Part shown: piece by piece, positions 22,234 through 30,273 of the stretch | Position numbering within the stretch: position 1 is the first letter of the stretch | How the letters are laid out: the number at the start of each line of letters is the position of its first letter | NCBI RefSeq assembly: GCF_001279725.1 | Contig: NZ_LGDE01000415.1 | Span: 1 to 64,000 of the forward strand | Source: Streptomyces sp. WM4235 | GTDB lineage: Bacteria > Actinomycetota > Actinomycetes > Streptomycetales > Streptomycetaceae | DNA length: 64,000 bases | Direction: 5' to 3' | The notes under the pieces: generated by a model | What the model was told of the DNA's origin: nothing | The model's input: the letters and a program-made list of their open reading frames with translations, nothing else | Databases searched by the model: none | Made by a program: the position numbers and the translations under genes

Positions 22234-24411
22234 ATGCCCGCCGCCCCGGCCGACCGTTCCCCCCTCATGCCCCTCACCCACGACGATCCCGCGCACCTCG
22301 GCGACCATCAGTTGCTCGCCCGGCTCGGCAGCGGCGGCATGGGCACCGTCTACCTGGCCCGTTCGCCGCGCGGCCGGACGGTCGCGTTGAAGACCGTGCA
22401 CGCCAGGATCGCCGCCGACACGGCCTTCCGTACCCGTTTCCGGCTGGAGGCGGACGCGGCCCGGGTCATGGGCGGCAGGTACGGCGCGGGCGTCTTCGCG
22501 GCCGACGCGCTGGCGACGACGCCCTGGCTGGCGACCGAGTACGTCATCGGCCCGCAGCTCGACGAGGCCGTCCGGCTCGGCGGACCGCTGTCCGAGGTGT
22601 GCGTGCGGAACCTGGGCGCCGATCTCGCGCGGGGGCTCGGCCAGTTGCACCGCTCCGACGTGGTGCACCGGGACCTCAAACCGTCCAACGTCATGATCAC
22701 GGCCGAGGGCCCCAAGGTCATCGACTTCGGCATCGCGCGGGCCCTCGGGGACGAGCGGCTGACGCGCGTCGGCGCGGCGACCGGCACCCCCGCGTTCATG
22801 TCCCCGGAGCAGGCGGGCGGACTCGACCACACGCCGGCGGGCGACGTGTTCGCGCTGGCGGGTGTGCTGGTCTTCGCGGCGGCCGGACACGGCCCGTTCG
22901 GCGGCGGTCAGGCCGCGGACCTGCTGTACCGGGTGCGCTACGCGGACCCGGACCTCGGCGGCGTCCCGGAGGGGCTGCTGCCGCTGCTCGCCCGCTGCCT
23001 GGACAAGGACCCCGCGCGGCGGCCCACGACGGCCGAGCTGGCCCGGTGGCTCGCCCCCGAGGGCGGCGTCTTCGCCGACGGGCTCGCGCCCGCCGTGCTG
23101 GCCGACATCGCCCGGCGGGGCGCGGCCGTCTGGGAGGAGCCGCCGGCCCGACTCCCGGCACCCGCCTCGAACTCCACGACGGAGCCGCCGGCCGTGCCGA
23201 CGGGCGGCGTGTCCCGCCGCGGCCTGCTCGTGTGGGGTGGTGGCGCGGCCGGCGCGGCGGCCCTCGCCGGCGGCGGACTGTGGGCCTGGCTCGCGCAGGG
23301 CGGGGGCGAGTCGGAGACCGCGGAGCCTCCGTTGCCGGGCGGGCCTTCGGCGCTGTGGGCGAAGGAGGGCCTGAACGACAGCCACCGTATGGCGCCGACC
23401 CGGGTGGGGGACGTTCTCGTGCTTCCCGGCACGTCGGCCGTCTCCGGCATCAACCTGAAGACGGGCAAGTACGACTGGTCCGCGGACGTCGAGCACGACA
23501 CGCGGGTCGCGGTCGACGGCAAGGCGGCCTACGTCCTGCGCATGACGAAGGACGCCGACAAGGCCCTGGCCCTCGTCGCCGTCCCGGAGCCGCTCACGGA
23601 CAAGAAGCCGCCCGTCCTGACGCTTCCCGCGTTCGACGGCGGCGAGGTGAGGAACCAACTGCTGCGCGTGCGGGGCGACATGGTGCTCTTCCACGCGAAG
23701 GCCCGGTCGGGCGACGGGTGGTTCCTGGTGGCCGCGAGCCTGGCGTCCGGCAAGGAACTGTGGCGCGGGCCGGCGCAGGCGCCCGCCGGGACGTACGACA
23801 GGGTCTACCTCGTCGCCGACACGACGAAGCACGGGCTGCTGGTGCGCGGCAAGGCGCAGGCCATGGACGGCCTGACGCTGTCCATGCACGATCCGGCCAC
23901 CGGCAAGGTGCGTTGGAGCAAGACCGTGATCGTCCCGGGCACGCCGCCCTCCCGGCTCACCGCGGACGACGAGCACGTCTACTTCGGCGCCGACGCCCTC
24001 CAGGCCCTGCGGCTGACCGACGGGGGCGTGGCGTGGTCCTTCGGCGCGGACCGCGATCTGGGGAACAACGCCCAGGGGCAGCGCCGTTACGGGATCCCCG
24101 CGGTCCGCGACGGGGTCGTCTACGCCACGGAGGGCGGGCGCGGGCTCGTCGGCGTGGACGCGCGCACCGGCGCCGGCAAATGGACGGAGAAGACCCGGAA
24201 GGACACCCTCACCCGGGGGGAGACCGCCCCGGTGGTGAGTTCCGCGTACGTGTACGACATCGACACGATCGGACTGCGGGCCGTCGAGCTGAGCACGGGA
24301 CGCCCCGCGTGGCGGTTCACGTGCATGGCCTTGAACCTCTTCGCGGACCCGGACGGCTCTCTGCTCTACGCCCTGGAGGAGCGCAAGTCGTTCGCCCTGC
24401 CGATGTCCTAG
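22234..24411 (+). CDS. Ser/Thr protein kinase with PQQ-like beta-propeller sensor domain
   Basis: A 725-aa paralog of the kinase at 19071. Kinase domain: LGSGGMGTVYLA, Lys53 (VALKTVH), HRDLKPSN (Asp147), DFG (Asp164) and the FMSPEQ motif, all intact. The membrane segment near 327-350 also begins with a twin arginine (VSRRGLLVWGGGAAGAAALA). The C-terminal region (about 365-725) has propeller blades with repeated pattern (NLKTGKYDWSADV, DPATGKVRWSKTV, DARTGAGKWTEKT, ELSTGRPAWRFTC). The ATG at 22234 follows the pseudokinase stop by 5 nt; ATG at 22267 is an alternative start. The repeats have the form xxxTGxxxW, as in BamB-like/PQQ propellers. A bidirectional terminator follows. Confidence 0.9.
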   Translation: MPAAPADRSPLMPLTHDDPAHLGDHQLLARLGSGGMGTVYLARSPRGRTVALKTVHARIAADTAFRTRFRLEADAARVMGGRYGAGVFAADALATTPWLATEYVIGPQLDEAVRLGGPLSEVCVRNLGADLARGLGQLHRSDVVHRDLKPSNVMITAEGPKVIDFGIARALGDERLTRVGAATGTPAFMSPEQAGGLDHTPAGDVFALAGVLVFAAAGHGPFGGGQAADLLYRVRYADPDLGGVPEGLLPLLARCLDKDPARRPTTAELARWLAPEGGVFADGLAPAVLADIARRGAAVWEEPPARLPAPASNSTTEPPAVPTGGVSRRGLLVWGGGAAGAAALAGGGLWAWLAQGGGESETAEPPLPGGPSALWAKEGLNDSHRMAPTRVGDVLVLPGTSAVSGINLKTGKYDWSADVEHDTRVAVDGKAAYVLRMTKDADKALALVAVPEPLTDKKPPVLTLPAFDGGEVRNQLLRVRGDMVLFHAKARSGDGWFLVAASLASGKELWRGPAQAPAGTYDRVYLVADTTKHGLLVRGKAQAMDGLTLSMHDPATGKVRWSKTVIVPGTPPSRLTADDEHVYFGADALQALRLTDGGVAWSFGADRDLGNNAQGQRRYGIPAVRDGVVYATEGGRGLVGVDARTGAGKWTEKTRKDTLTRGETAPVVSSAYVYDIDTIGLRAVELSTGRPAWRFTCMALNLFADPDGSLLYALEERKSFALPMS

Positions 24412-24416
24412 ACGCA

Positions 24417-24447
24417 CCGTGCGGCCCCGGAGTCCGGAGCCGCACGG
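24417..24447. terminator. bidirectional terminator between the kinase and fasciclin genes
   Basis: A 15-bp stem with one mismatch and a very short loop: CCGTGCGGCCCCGGA (24417-24431), then GT, then TCCGGAGCCGCACGG (24433-24447). It lies between two converging genes and can serve both. Confidence 0.85.
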
Positions 24448-24488
24448 CGTGCGCTCGTCCCTCGCGCGCACCCTCGCGCGCGTCGGTG

Positions 24489-25112
24489 CTACTTGGGCAT
24501 CAGGACGGTGTCGACGATGTAGACGGTGGCGTTTGCGGTGGGGACGTTGCCGCAGACCACGTTGGAGGTTCCGTTGACCTTGTAGGCCTCGCCGGAGCCG
24601 GCCGTGGTGATCTTGCCCTTCTCCAGGGTGTCGAAGGAACCGGAGTCGAGCTGCTTGGGAGCGAGCTTCTGGCCCACGACGTGGTAGGTCAGGATCTTGG
24701 TGAGCATGGCCTTGTCGGCGAGGACCTTGTCCAGGTCCGCCTTCGGGATCTTCGCGAAGGCGGTGATGTCCTTCGCGTTGTTGAGGGTGTCGACCAGTCC
24801 GGCCTGCTTGACGGCCGCGACCAGCGTGGACAGGGCGGGGTTGTTGGAGGCGGCGGTGGCGACCGGGTCCTTGGCCATCCCGTCGAAGGAACCCGCACCC
24901 TCCTTCGGCACACCCGCGCACGCCGGGCCGAACGGGGCGTCCATCGCCATGGCGGGCGTGGAGGCGGCGTCCGTGCCGGGGGTGGCCTGCTCGGAGGCGG
25001 CGCTGCCGGCGCTCGACTTCTCACCGGAGTCCGAGCAGGCGGCCAGCGCGAAGGGAAGGACCGATGCGGCGGCGACGGCGACGGCGGTACGGCGGAAACG
25101 AAGAGCCATCAT
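24489..25112 (-). CDS. fasciclin (FAS1) domain lipoprotein
   Basis: A 207-aa secreted lipoprotein. The signal peptide ends at the lipobox FALAAC (Cys near 25), then a Ser/Ala/Thr-rich linker, then one FAS1 domain (about 80-207): DPVATAASNNPALSTLVAAVKQAGLVDTL, ITAFAKIPKADLDKVL, LTKILTYHVVGQKL and the ending ATVYIVDTVLMPK, all typical H1/H2 boxes. FAS1 domains mediate adhesion or act as MPT70-like cell-surface proteins. The start at 25112 is preceded by AAGGAG; the next ATG is one codon on. Note TAFAKIP where most homologs have TVFAPTN-like sequence. Monocistronic. Confidence 0.9.
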   Translation of the reverse strand: MMALRFRRTAVAVAAASVLPFALAACSDSGEKSSAGSAASEQATPGTDAASTPAMAMDAPFGPACAGVPKEGAGSFDGMAKDPVATAASNNPALSTLVAAVKQAGLVDTLNNAKDITAFAKIPKADLDKVLADKAMLTKILTYHVVGQKLAPKQLDSGSFDTLEKGKITTAGSGEAYKVNGTSNVVCGNVPTANATVYIVDTVLMPK

Positions 25113-25567
25113 GACGGTTGTTCTCCTTGGGATCATCCGGGGGTACTTCAGGGGGAATCAGGCATGGGGGTGGTACGGAAGGAGCGGTGTGGGGGTGGCG
25201 GCAGCGCCGCCGGGTGGGTCAGGCGGCGGAAACCACGACCGTGGGCCGGCGGTTCGCGCGGCCCGTGGGGGGTCTGCGGTCCGCGCCGGGAGCACCGGTG
25301 GGTGCCGCGCCCGGCCGGTCGGGGGAACCCGGCGCCGCCGAGGCCCTCGCGGAGTGACCCGGTGCCGACGGGAGACCCCGAGGGGCCGCCACCGTCCGGA
25401 CGGGTTCCCCGGACGGCAGAACTGTCGGCGCCGCCTGGGCGTCGCGCTCGATGGTGCTGCCGTTGTCGCTCACACCCGGTCTTCGGCGCCGGGGAACGGG
25501 TGGATTGGTCGTTCCTCCTCTCGGATGACAACCGATCATCGGGTTGACGTCCTGCGAGAATCCGCGG
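25113..25567. other. 455-bp intergenic region, nothing clear
   Basis: Divergent region between the fasciclin and GNAT genes. Codon-like composition is weak and no conserved reading frame was recognised. The only structure seen is a small imperfect inverted repeat, CAACCGAT...ATCGGGTTG, near 25529-25545, just before the GNAT gene. Confidence 0.5.
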
Positions 25568-26110
25568 ATGGACTCGACCTCGTACGAAGCACCCCTGAAG
25601 CTCCTTCCCGTCACCGAGGAACTGCGTCCCGTGGTGGAGCGGTTGGCGCAGCTGTACCGGCACGACATGTCGGAGTTCCTCGACTTCCTGCCGGGGCCCG
25701 ACGGCAGGTTCGCCTTCCGTCCACTGCCCCTCTTCTTCAGCGAACCGGGACGCACGGTCCAGTTGATCACTCACGGCTCGACCCCGGCGGGCTTCGTCCT
25801 GACCCGGCCGACGGAGGACGGGGCGACGTCGATCTCCGCGTTCTTCGTCGTACGGGCGCTGCGCAGGCGGGGCCTGGGCCGGCGGGCGGCGTTGGAGCTG
25901 TTGCGGTCCCGGCCGGGGCGCTGGGCGATTGCCTTCCAGGAGGTCAACGCGGGCGCCGCCCGGTTCTGGCGCGGCATCGCCGACGAGGCCGTGGGCCGGG
26001 AGGCCTGGCGCGAGGAACGGCGTCCCGTGCGGGTTCCGGGGCCGCCGGCGGGGGTGCCCGACGATCACTGGATCTTCCTGGACACGGGCGCGGAACGCGT
26101 GCCCTCGTAG
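25568..26110 (+). CDS. GNAT family N-acetyltransferase
   Basis: A 180-aa acetyltransferase fold. Motif A, which binds the acetyl-CoA pyrophosphate, reads FFVVRALRRRGLGRRAALELL; it is preceded by TPAGFVLTRPTEDGATSISA (strand 4) and followed by WAIAFQEVNAGAARFWRGI (strand 5/helix 4). The substrate is unknown. ATG at 25568 (MDSTSYEAP); a TTG 8 codons upstream is in frame but less likely. Separated by 55 nt from the following gene. Confidence 0.85.
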   Translation: MDSTSYEAPLKLLPVTEELRPVVERLAQLYRHDMSEFLDFLPGPDGRFAFRPLPLFFSEPGRTVQLITHGSTPAGFVLTRPTEDGATSISAFFVVRALRRRGLGRRAALELLRSRPGRWAIAFQEVNAGAARFWRGIADEAVGREAWREERRPVRVPGPPAGVPDDHWIFLDTGAERVPS

Positions 26111-26165
26111 TCGTACGGCGAGATGCGGCCGACGGGGTGTCAGTGGGCGCCGGCACCATGTGCCC

Positions 26166-27440
26166 ATGCCTGATGACGATCTTGATGCTCTCTTCTCCTC
26201 CCCCTCGGCGCTGTTGGCCGCCGGTCCCGCGCGCGTGCGCGAGCGGGTACCGGCAGCCGGCGGTGTGGGGCGCGAGGTGTTCACCCAGGCCGAGGCGGTG
26301 TTCGGGCGTGCGCGGGTGTCCCGGGCGGAGTTCGCGTCGTGGTTGCACTTCGCCGCGAAGGTGCTGGGGCGCGAGGCGTACGCCGAGCTGACGGCCGCCG
26401 CCGAGCCCGGCATGCCGTGGCGGACGGTGTGGGCCTGGTGGCGGCCGGTCGGCGCCCACCGCGCCGAGCCGAACCTCAGCGGGGACTGGAGCGTCGACGT
26501 CCACGACCCGGTGACCGACGGGGCCGGCGAGGACGGGGTCGAGGGGCCCCTGCTCAAGGTCTGGTCCCTGTGGACCGGTGACCGTTGGTTCGACCTCGCC
26601 ACCGGGGCGCTGCGGCCGGCGCCCGGCGCCGGGACGTACGCGGAACGCGCCGACGAGGCCGAGGACGAGGGCCCCGCGCTCTTCGACGGCGACGAGGACG
26701 GCCGGCGGCTGGTGTGTCCCGGCACCTGGGAGGAGCCCGTCCATCTCGGCGGGGGCCGTTTCCTGTTCGCCGAGGCCAGGGGGCTTGTCGTCGTCGAACG
26801 CGGCGAGGTGGCGCCGACCGCGGACCGGCCCGCCGGGGGCGCCGACGCCGGCTCGTGGGAGGAGGGCGTGGGCGAGCCGTGGTTCCTGGACCCGGCGCCG
26901 TCCGCGACCCCGCTCGACGCGGCCCGACTGGACGCGGTCTTCGACGGGGACACCATGGTCCGGGTGGCTCCCGACCGGCTGCCCGCCGCGCTCACGCACG
27001 CCCCCACGCGGGAGTTGCTCGTCGGCGTGGGCCTGCCGCGCCACTGGGCGGCGGGCGTGACGGCCTTCGCCCTGGGCTACGACGAGGCGGGACCGGAGGC
27101 GGATCGGGAGGGGGAGAGCGCCGGCCCGCTGCACCTGGGGTCGTTCGAGCACGGCTTCGCCTCGTCCGTGCGGGTGCTGGTCCGGCCGGACACGGGCGAG
27201 GTCCTCGCACGCCTCGGCGAGGGCGCACCGCTCCCCCTCGCGCGTGACATCGAGACGTTCCTGCGGCTGCTGGAGGCCGTCCGCCGGTACATGGGGGCGT
27301 GCTGGGACCCCTACCCCGGCGAGGACGGCATCGGGGACTTCCTGCGGGAGGTCGAGATCCTGAGCCCCGGCAGCCCGGAGCACGAGGTGTGGGAGCAGAT
27401 CTTCTCGGCCGTGACGGTGCTCGGCGTCTACGGCTACTGA
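26166..27440 (+). CDS. SUKH-4-like family protein
   Basis: A 424-aa protein. The C-terminal part (about 270-420) looks like the SUKH-4 immunity fold: THAPTRELLVGVGLPRHW, a middle strand region with SSVRVLVRPDTGEVLA, DIETFLRLLEAVRRYMG, and the ending SPGSPEHEVWEQIFSAV. The N-terminal half (about 1-200) is an acidic, Trp-rich region containing several WW-type clusters (RTVWAWWRPVGAHRAE, LLKVWSLWTGDRWFDL) that I do not recognise. SUKH proteins usually protect against polymorphic toxins, but no toxin gene is adjacent. ATG at 26166. Assignment rests on the C-terminal pattern only. Confidence 0.6.
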   Translation: MPDDDLDALFSSPSALLAAGPARVRERVPAAGGVGREVFTQAEAVFGRARVSRAEFASWLHFAAKVLGREAYAELTAAAEPGMPWRTVWAWWRPVGAHRAEPNLSGDWSVDVHDPVTDGAGEDGVEGPLLKVWSLWTGDRWFDLATGALRPAPGAGTYAERADEAEDEGPALFDGDEDGRRLVCPGTWEEPVHLGGGRFLFAEARGLVVVERGEVAPTADRPAGGADAGSWEEGVGEPWFLDPAPSATPLDAARLDAVFDGDTMVRVAPDRLPAALTHAPTRELLVGVGLPRHWAAGVTAFALGYDEAGPEADREGESAGPLHLGSFEHGFASSVRVLVRPDTGEVLARLGEGAPLPLARDIETFLRLLEAVRRYMGACWDPYPGEDGIGDFLREVEILSPGSPEHEVWEQIFSAVTVLGVYGY

Positions 27441-28582
27441 ACCCCGTCGCGCGCGGGGGCGGCCGCTGCCGGGTCGGGTCTCCCGGCCGCGCACCGGGCG
27501 GGGGTGGCGTGCCCCGGGGCGATGACGGTGCGACAGCGCGTCCATCCGGTGGCCTCGACGGCGTGCGGGTGCGGGATCTCCGAGGGGCGGGTGGCGGGTG
27601 TGGCGGTGTCCAGGCCGTGCGCGCGGCGGAACGTGTCGCCGTACACGGTGTCGAGGTAGCGGTGGGGGCCGTCGGGGAAGACGGTCGCGACGACCCGGCC
27701 CGGTTCCGCGCGAGCCGCCCAGGCCGAGACCAGGGCGACGGCCCCGGTGCTCCAACCGCCGCTGACGAAGGTGTCGCGGGCGAGCCTGCGGCAGGCGTCC
27801 ACCGCCTCGACCGGGCCGACCCAGTGGACCTCGTCGAAGGACGGGTGGGCGACGTTGCGAGGGTGGATGCTGCTGCCGAGCCCGCGCATCAGCCGGGGGC
27901 GGGCGGGCTGTCCGAAGATGGCCGAGCCGACGGAGTCCACCCCGATCACCTCCAGCCGGGGCCAGCGGCGGCGCAGCGGCCCGAGCAGTCCGGCGCTGTG
28001 TCCGCCGGTGCCGACGCTGCACACGAGGACGTCCAGGTGGTCGAGCCGTTCGACGATCTCGGCGGCCATCCGGTGGTAGCCGGCCGCGTTGTCCGGGTTG
28101 TTGTACTGGTCGGGCCAGTAGGCGCCGGGGAGGCTTCGGCGCAGTGTGTGGAGGCGGGCGAGGCGGGCCGCCTGCCAGCCGCCTCGCGGGGCGGGGCGGT
28201 CGACGAGTTCGAGTTCGGCGCCGTACGCGCGGAGCAACTGCCGCATCGAGGGTTCGAGTTCGGCGTCGCCGACGAGGACGACGGGATGGCCGAGGGCCTG
28301 CCCGGCGAAGGCGAGGCCGATGCCCAGGGTGCCGGAGGTGGACTCGATCACCGGCGCGCCCGGGAGCAGTTCGCCGCGCAGCCGGGCACCGCGCAGTATC
28401 GAGACGGCGGCCCGCGCCTTCATGCCGCCCGCGCCGAGACCTTCGAGTTTCGCCCAGAATCCCGGGTGCGCGTGGGGGAGTCGGGTGTGGACGCGGACCA
28501 TGGGCGTACGGCCGAGCAGCCTCAGCAGTTCGGGGTTGGCGGCGACCGGGGCGGGCCGGCGCGGCGGGGACGCGGTGGTCAT
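27434..28582 (-). CDS. PLP-dependent cysteine synthase-like enzyme
   Basis: A 382-aa fold-type II PLP enzyme of the cysteine synthase/cystathionine beta-synthase family. The PLP Lys lies in GAGGMKARAAVSILRGA, the substrate-binding loop is ESTSGTLGIGLAFAGQALG, and the phosphate-binding Gly loop is SVGTGGHSAGLLGPL. ELLRLLGRTPMVRV at the start matches the family. Such enzymes make cysteine, cystathionine or 2,3-diaminopropionate; the last is common in siderophore and zincophore pathways. The ATG at 28582 overlaps the stop of the upstream Rossmann gene (ATGA), so the two work together. Its 3' end overlaps the 3' end of the convergent SUKH gene by 7 nt. Confidence 0.88.
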   Translation of the reverse strand: MTTASPPRRPAPVAANPELLRLLGRTPMVRVHTRLPHAHPGFWAKLEGLGAGGMKARAAVSILRGARLRGELLPGAPVIESTSGTLGIGLAFAGQALGHPVVLVGDAELEPSMRQLLRAYGAELELVDRPAPRGGWQAARLARLHTLRRSLPGAYWPDQYNNPDNAAGYHRMAAEIVERLDHLDVLVCSVGTGGHSAGLLGPLRRRWPRLEVIGVDSVGSAIFGQPARPRLMRGLGSSIHPRNVAHPSFDEVHWVGPVEAVDACRRLARDTFVSGGWSTGAVALVSAWAARAEPGRVVATVFPDGPHRYLDTVYGDTFRRAHGLDTATPATRPSEIPHPHAVEATGWTRCRTVIAPGHATPARCAAGRPDPAAAAPARDGVQ

Positions 28583-29487
28583 CGGGTGCCTCCGTAGCGG
28601 TGGATGATCCCGGGGCCGCCGTCGAGCCAGAAGAAGGGGTACGGCTCGGCCGACACGGCGCTCACCCCGGCCCCGAGGAACCGCGGCAGGACGGCGCTGC
28701 CGGTCTGGGCGAACATCACCAGGGGTTTGCCGGTGTTCTCGGCGTGCTCGCGCAGGGCCTGGAAGGTGCCGTTGCCGAGGGTCATGCCGGAGGCGAGGAC
28801 GGCGTCGCAGTGGTGCAACCGCGCGACGGCGTCGGTGTGGACGGGTTCGCCCCATTCGGTGGTGCCGCCCGACAGGTCGCACGGGAGGTAGTCCACGCCC
28901 TCGGCACGCAGTCGTTCCAGCAGCGAGTTCACGACGCCGACGACGAGCACGCGGCGCAGCCGGCGCACGGGCAGCAGTCCGACGACCGCCCGGGCCCTGG
29001 CCCGGGACTTGCTCAGCGAACCGCCCGCCTCCAGCGGCCAGGGGCGGGCCCCGTTGGCCGGGGTGTGCGGGTGGGCGCGCATCAGGTAGGCGTCGAGCGC
29101 GGCGACGCGTACGGGGAGCAGGGGGTGCGCGAGCAGGGTCGCGACGCTCGCGCCGACGCACGCGTCGAGGGCGCCGGCGGGCAGGGTCCCCGGTTCCACG
29201 GCGCAGGATCCGACGGCTTCGTCCAGGCGCAGGCCGAGCACCTCGTTGCGGTAGCCGGTGGCGCGGCCCGCGTGCCGTACGGCCTGGGTGGTGGTGAAGG
29301 CGAGCGCGATCCGTTGCCCGCGGGGGTCGGGTCCGTGGCGGCCCGCCAACACGCGGCGGGTCAGTTCGTCTACGGAGCGGGGCGGTCCGGCCGGTGCGGG
29401 GACGCGCGCGAAGGGGGTGGGATCGGGGTCGTGGGGCCACGCGCCCGTCGTGCCCACCGGGCTTTCGTCCAGCAGCGGATGTCCCAC
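28579..29487 (-). CDS. Rossmann-like (DUF364-type) protein
   Basis: A 302-aa protein translationally coupled to the PLP synthase. It resembles the DUF364/putative heavy-metal chelation group, which has an enolase-like N-part and a Rossmann-like C-part: RVLVVGVVNSLLERLRAEG, then DAVARLHHCDAVLASGMTLGNGTF and the ending GTPLV-like TGKPLVMFAQTGSAVLPRFL. The GTG at 29487 is preceded by GAGGAAG. The promoter upstream is unusually AT-rich with metal-regulator-like half-sites. The real reaction is unknown; pairing with a cysteine-synthase-like enzyme suggests a small-molecule or metallophore step. Confidence 0.75.
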   Translation of the reverse strand: MGHPLLDESPVGTTGAWPHDPDPTPFARVPAPAGPPRSVDELTRRVLAGRHGPDPRGQRIALAFTTTQAVRHAGRATGYRNEVLGLRLDEAVGSCAVEPGTLPAGALDACVGASVATLLAHPLLPVRVAALDAYLMRAHPHTPANGARPWPLEAGGSLSKSRARARAVVGLLPVRRLRRVLVVGVVNSLLERLRAEGVDYLPCDLSGGTTEWGEPVHTDAVARLHHCDAVLASGMTLGNGTFQALREHAENTGKPLVMFAQTGSAVLPRFLGAGVSAVSAEPYPFFWLDGGPGIIHRYGGTR

Positions 29488-29536
29488 GGATCTTCCTCTC
29501 GGACGGCGGCGCGGTCGGTTCCCGCCGCACCGCGCG

Positions 29537-29565
29537 ACCTTATCCGACATCGTTTTCATTTCCAA
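29537..29565 (-). promoter_or_regulatory. sigma-70-like promoter with possible metal-regulator half-sites
   Basis: Read on the minus strand: TTGGAA (-35), exactly 17 bp, TAAGGT (-10). The spacer contains ATGAAAACGAT and the preceding TTGGAAATG; both resemble half of an actinobacterial Zur box (TGRAAAT-type palindrome). The second halves are degenerate. The AT-rich patch stands out against its surroundings. Confidence 0.55.
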
Positions 29566-29667
29566 TAAGGGCGCCACGCGGTGCCCCGTCTCGGGGGCCG
29601 TCGGGCCGGGGTGACCGTAGGGTGGTGGAAGGACTGCCCCCGGTGGACGTGAGGCGAGGAGATTCCG

Positions 29668-30273
29668 GTGCGTGACGCAGACTTCTTCCGACGCTGGATG
29701 GATGCCGTCGCGGCCGTCGTCGAACGGGAGGCGGACCGGCTGACCGAGCTCGACTCCCCCATCGGGGACGCCGACCACGGCAGCAACCTCCTGCGGGGGT
29801 TCGTCGCCGTACGGGCGGCGCTCGAAGCCGGGAGCGCCGAAACGCCCGGCGCGGTGCTGCAACTCGCCGGCCGGACCCTGATCTCCACGGTCGGCGGCGC
29901 GTCCGGACCGCTGTACGGAACACTGCTGCGCCGCACCGGCAAGGAACTGGGCGACGCCGCCGAGGTCTCCGACGAGGATCTGCGCAAGGCCCTGTACGCG
30001 GGGGTGGGCGCGGTCGCCCAACTCGGCGGGGCGGCGCCGGGCGACAAGACGATGCTGGACGCTCTGGTGCCCGGGGTGGCGGCGCTCGCCACCTCGTACC
30101 GCGCGGCCGGCGAGGCCGCGGAGAACGGGGCGCTGGCGACGGTGCCGCTGCTGGCGCGCAAGGGCAGGGCCAGTTACCTGGGCGAGCGCAGCATCGGGCA
30201 CCAGGATCCGGGGGCCACGTCGTCCGCGCTGCTGCTGGGGGCCCTGGCCGAGGTCGCGGAGGCACGCGGATGA
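29668..30273 (+). CDS. dhaL: dihydroxyacetone kinase subunit L (ADP-binding)
   Basis: A 201-aa helical subunit of PTS-dependent dihydroxyacetone kinase. It binds ADP-Mg and receives the phosphate from DhaM. The Mg-chelating Asp and His cluster is in SPIGDADHGSNLLRGF, and the nucleotide-binding region includes STVGGASGPLYGTLLR. The GQxxP-type ending reads SIGHQDPGATSSALLL, also matching. GTG at 29668 with AGGAG upstream. It overlaps dhaM by 4 nt. dhaK, the dihydroxyacetone-binding subunit normally encoded just upstream, is missing here; the upstream gene is transcribed the other way. Confidence 0.92.
   Translation: MRDADFFRRWMDAVAAVVEREADRLTELDSPIGDADHGSNLLRGFVAVRAALEAGSAETPGAVLQLAGRTLISTVGGASGPLYGTLLRRTGKELGDAAEVSDEDLRKALYAGVGAVAQLGGAAPGDKTMLDALVPGVAALATSYRAAGEAAENGALATVPLLARKGRASYLGERSIGHQDPGATSSALLLGALAEVAEARG

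Noticed and set aside
21901..24921. Minus-strand frame of about 1000 codons opposite the propeller kinase
   Set aside because: No domain pattern, biased composition, and it runs through a clear terminator and the fasciclin gene.
25118..25357. 79-codon frame in the fasciclin-GNAT gap
   Set aside because: Random-like GC-rich composition, no ribosome-binding site and no recognised pattern.
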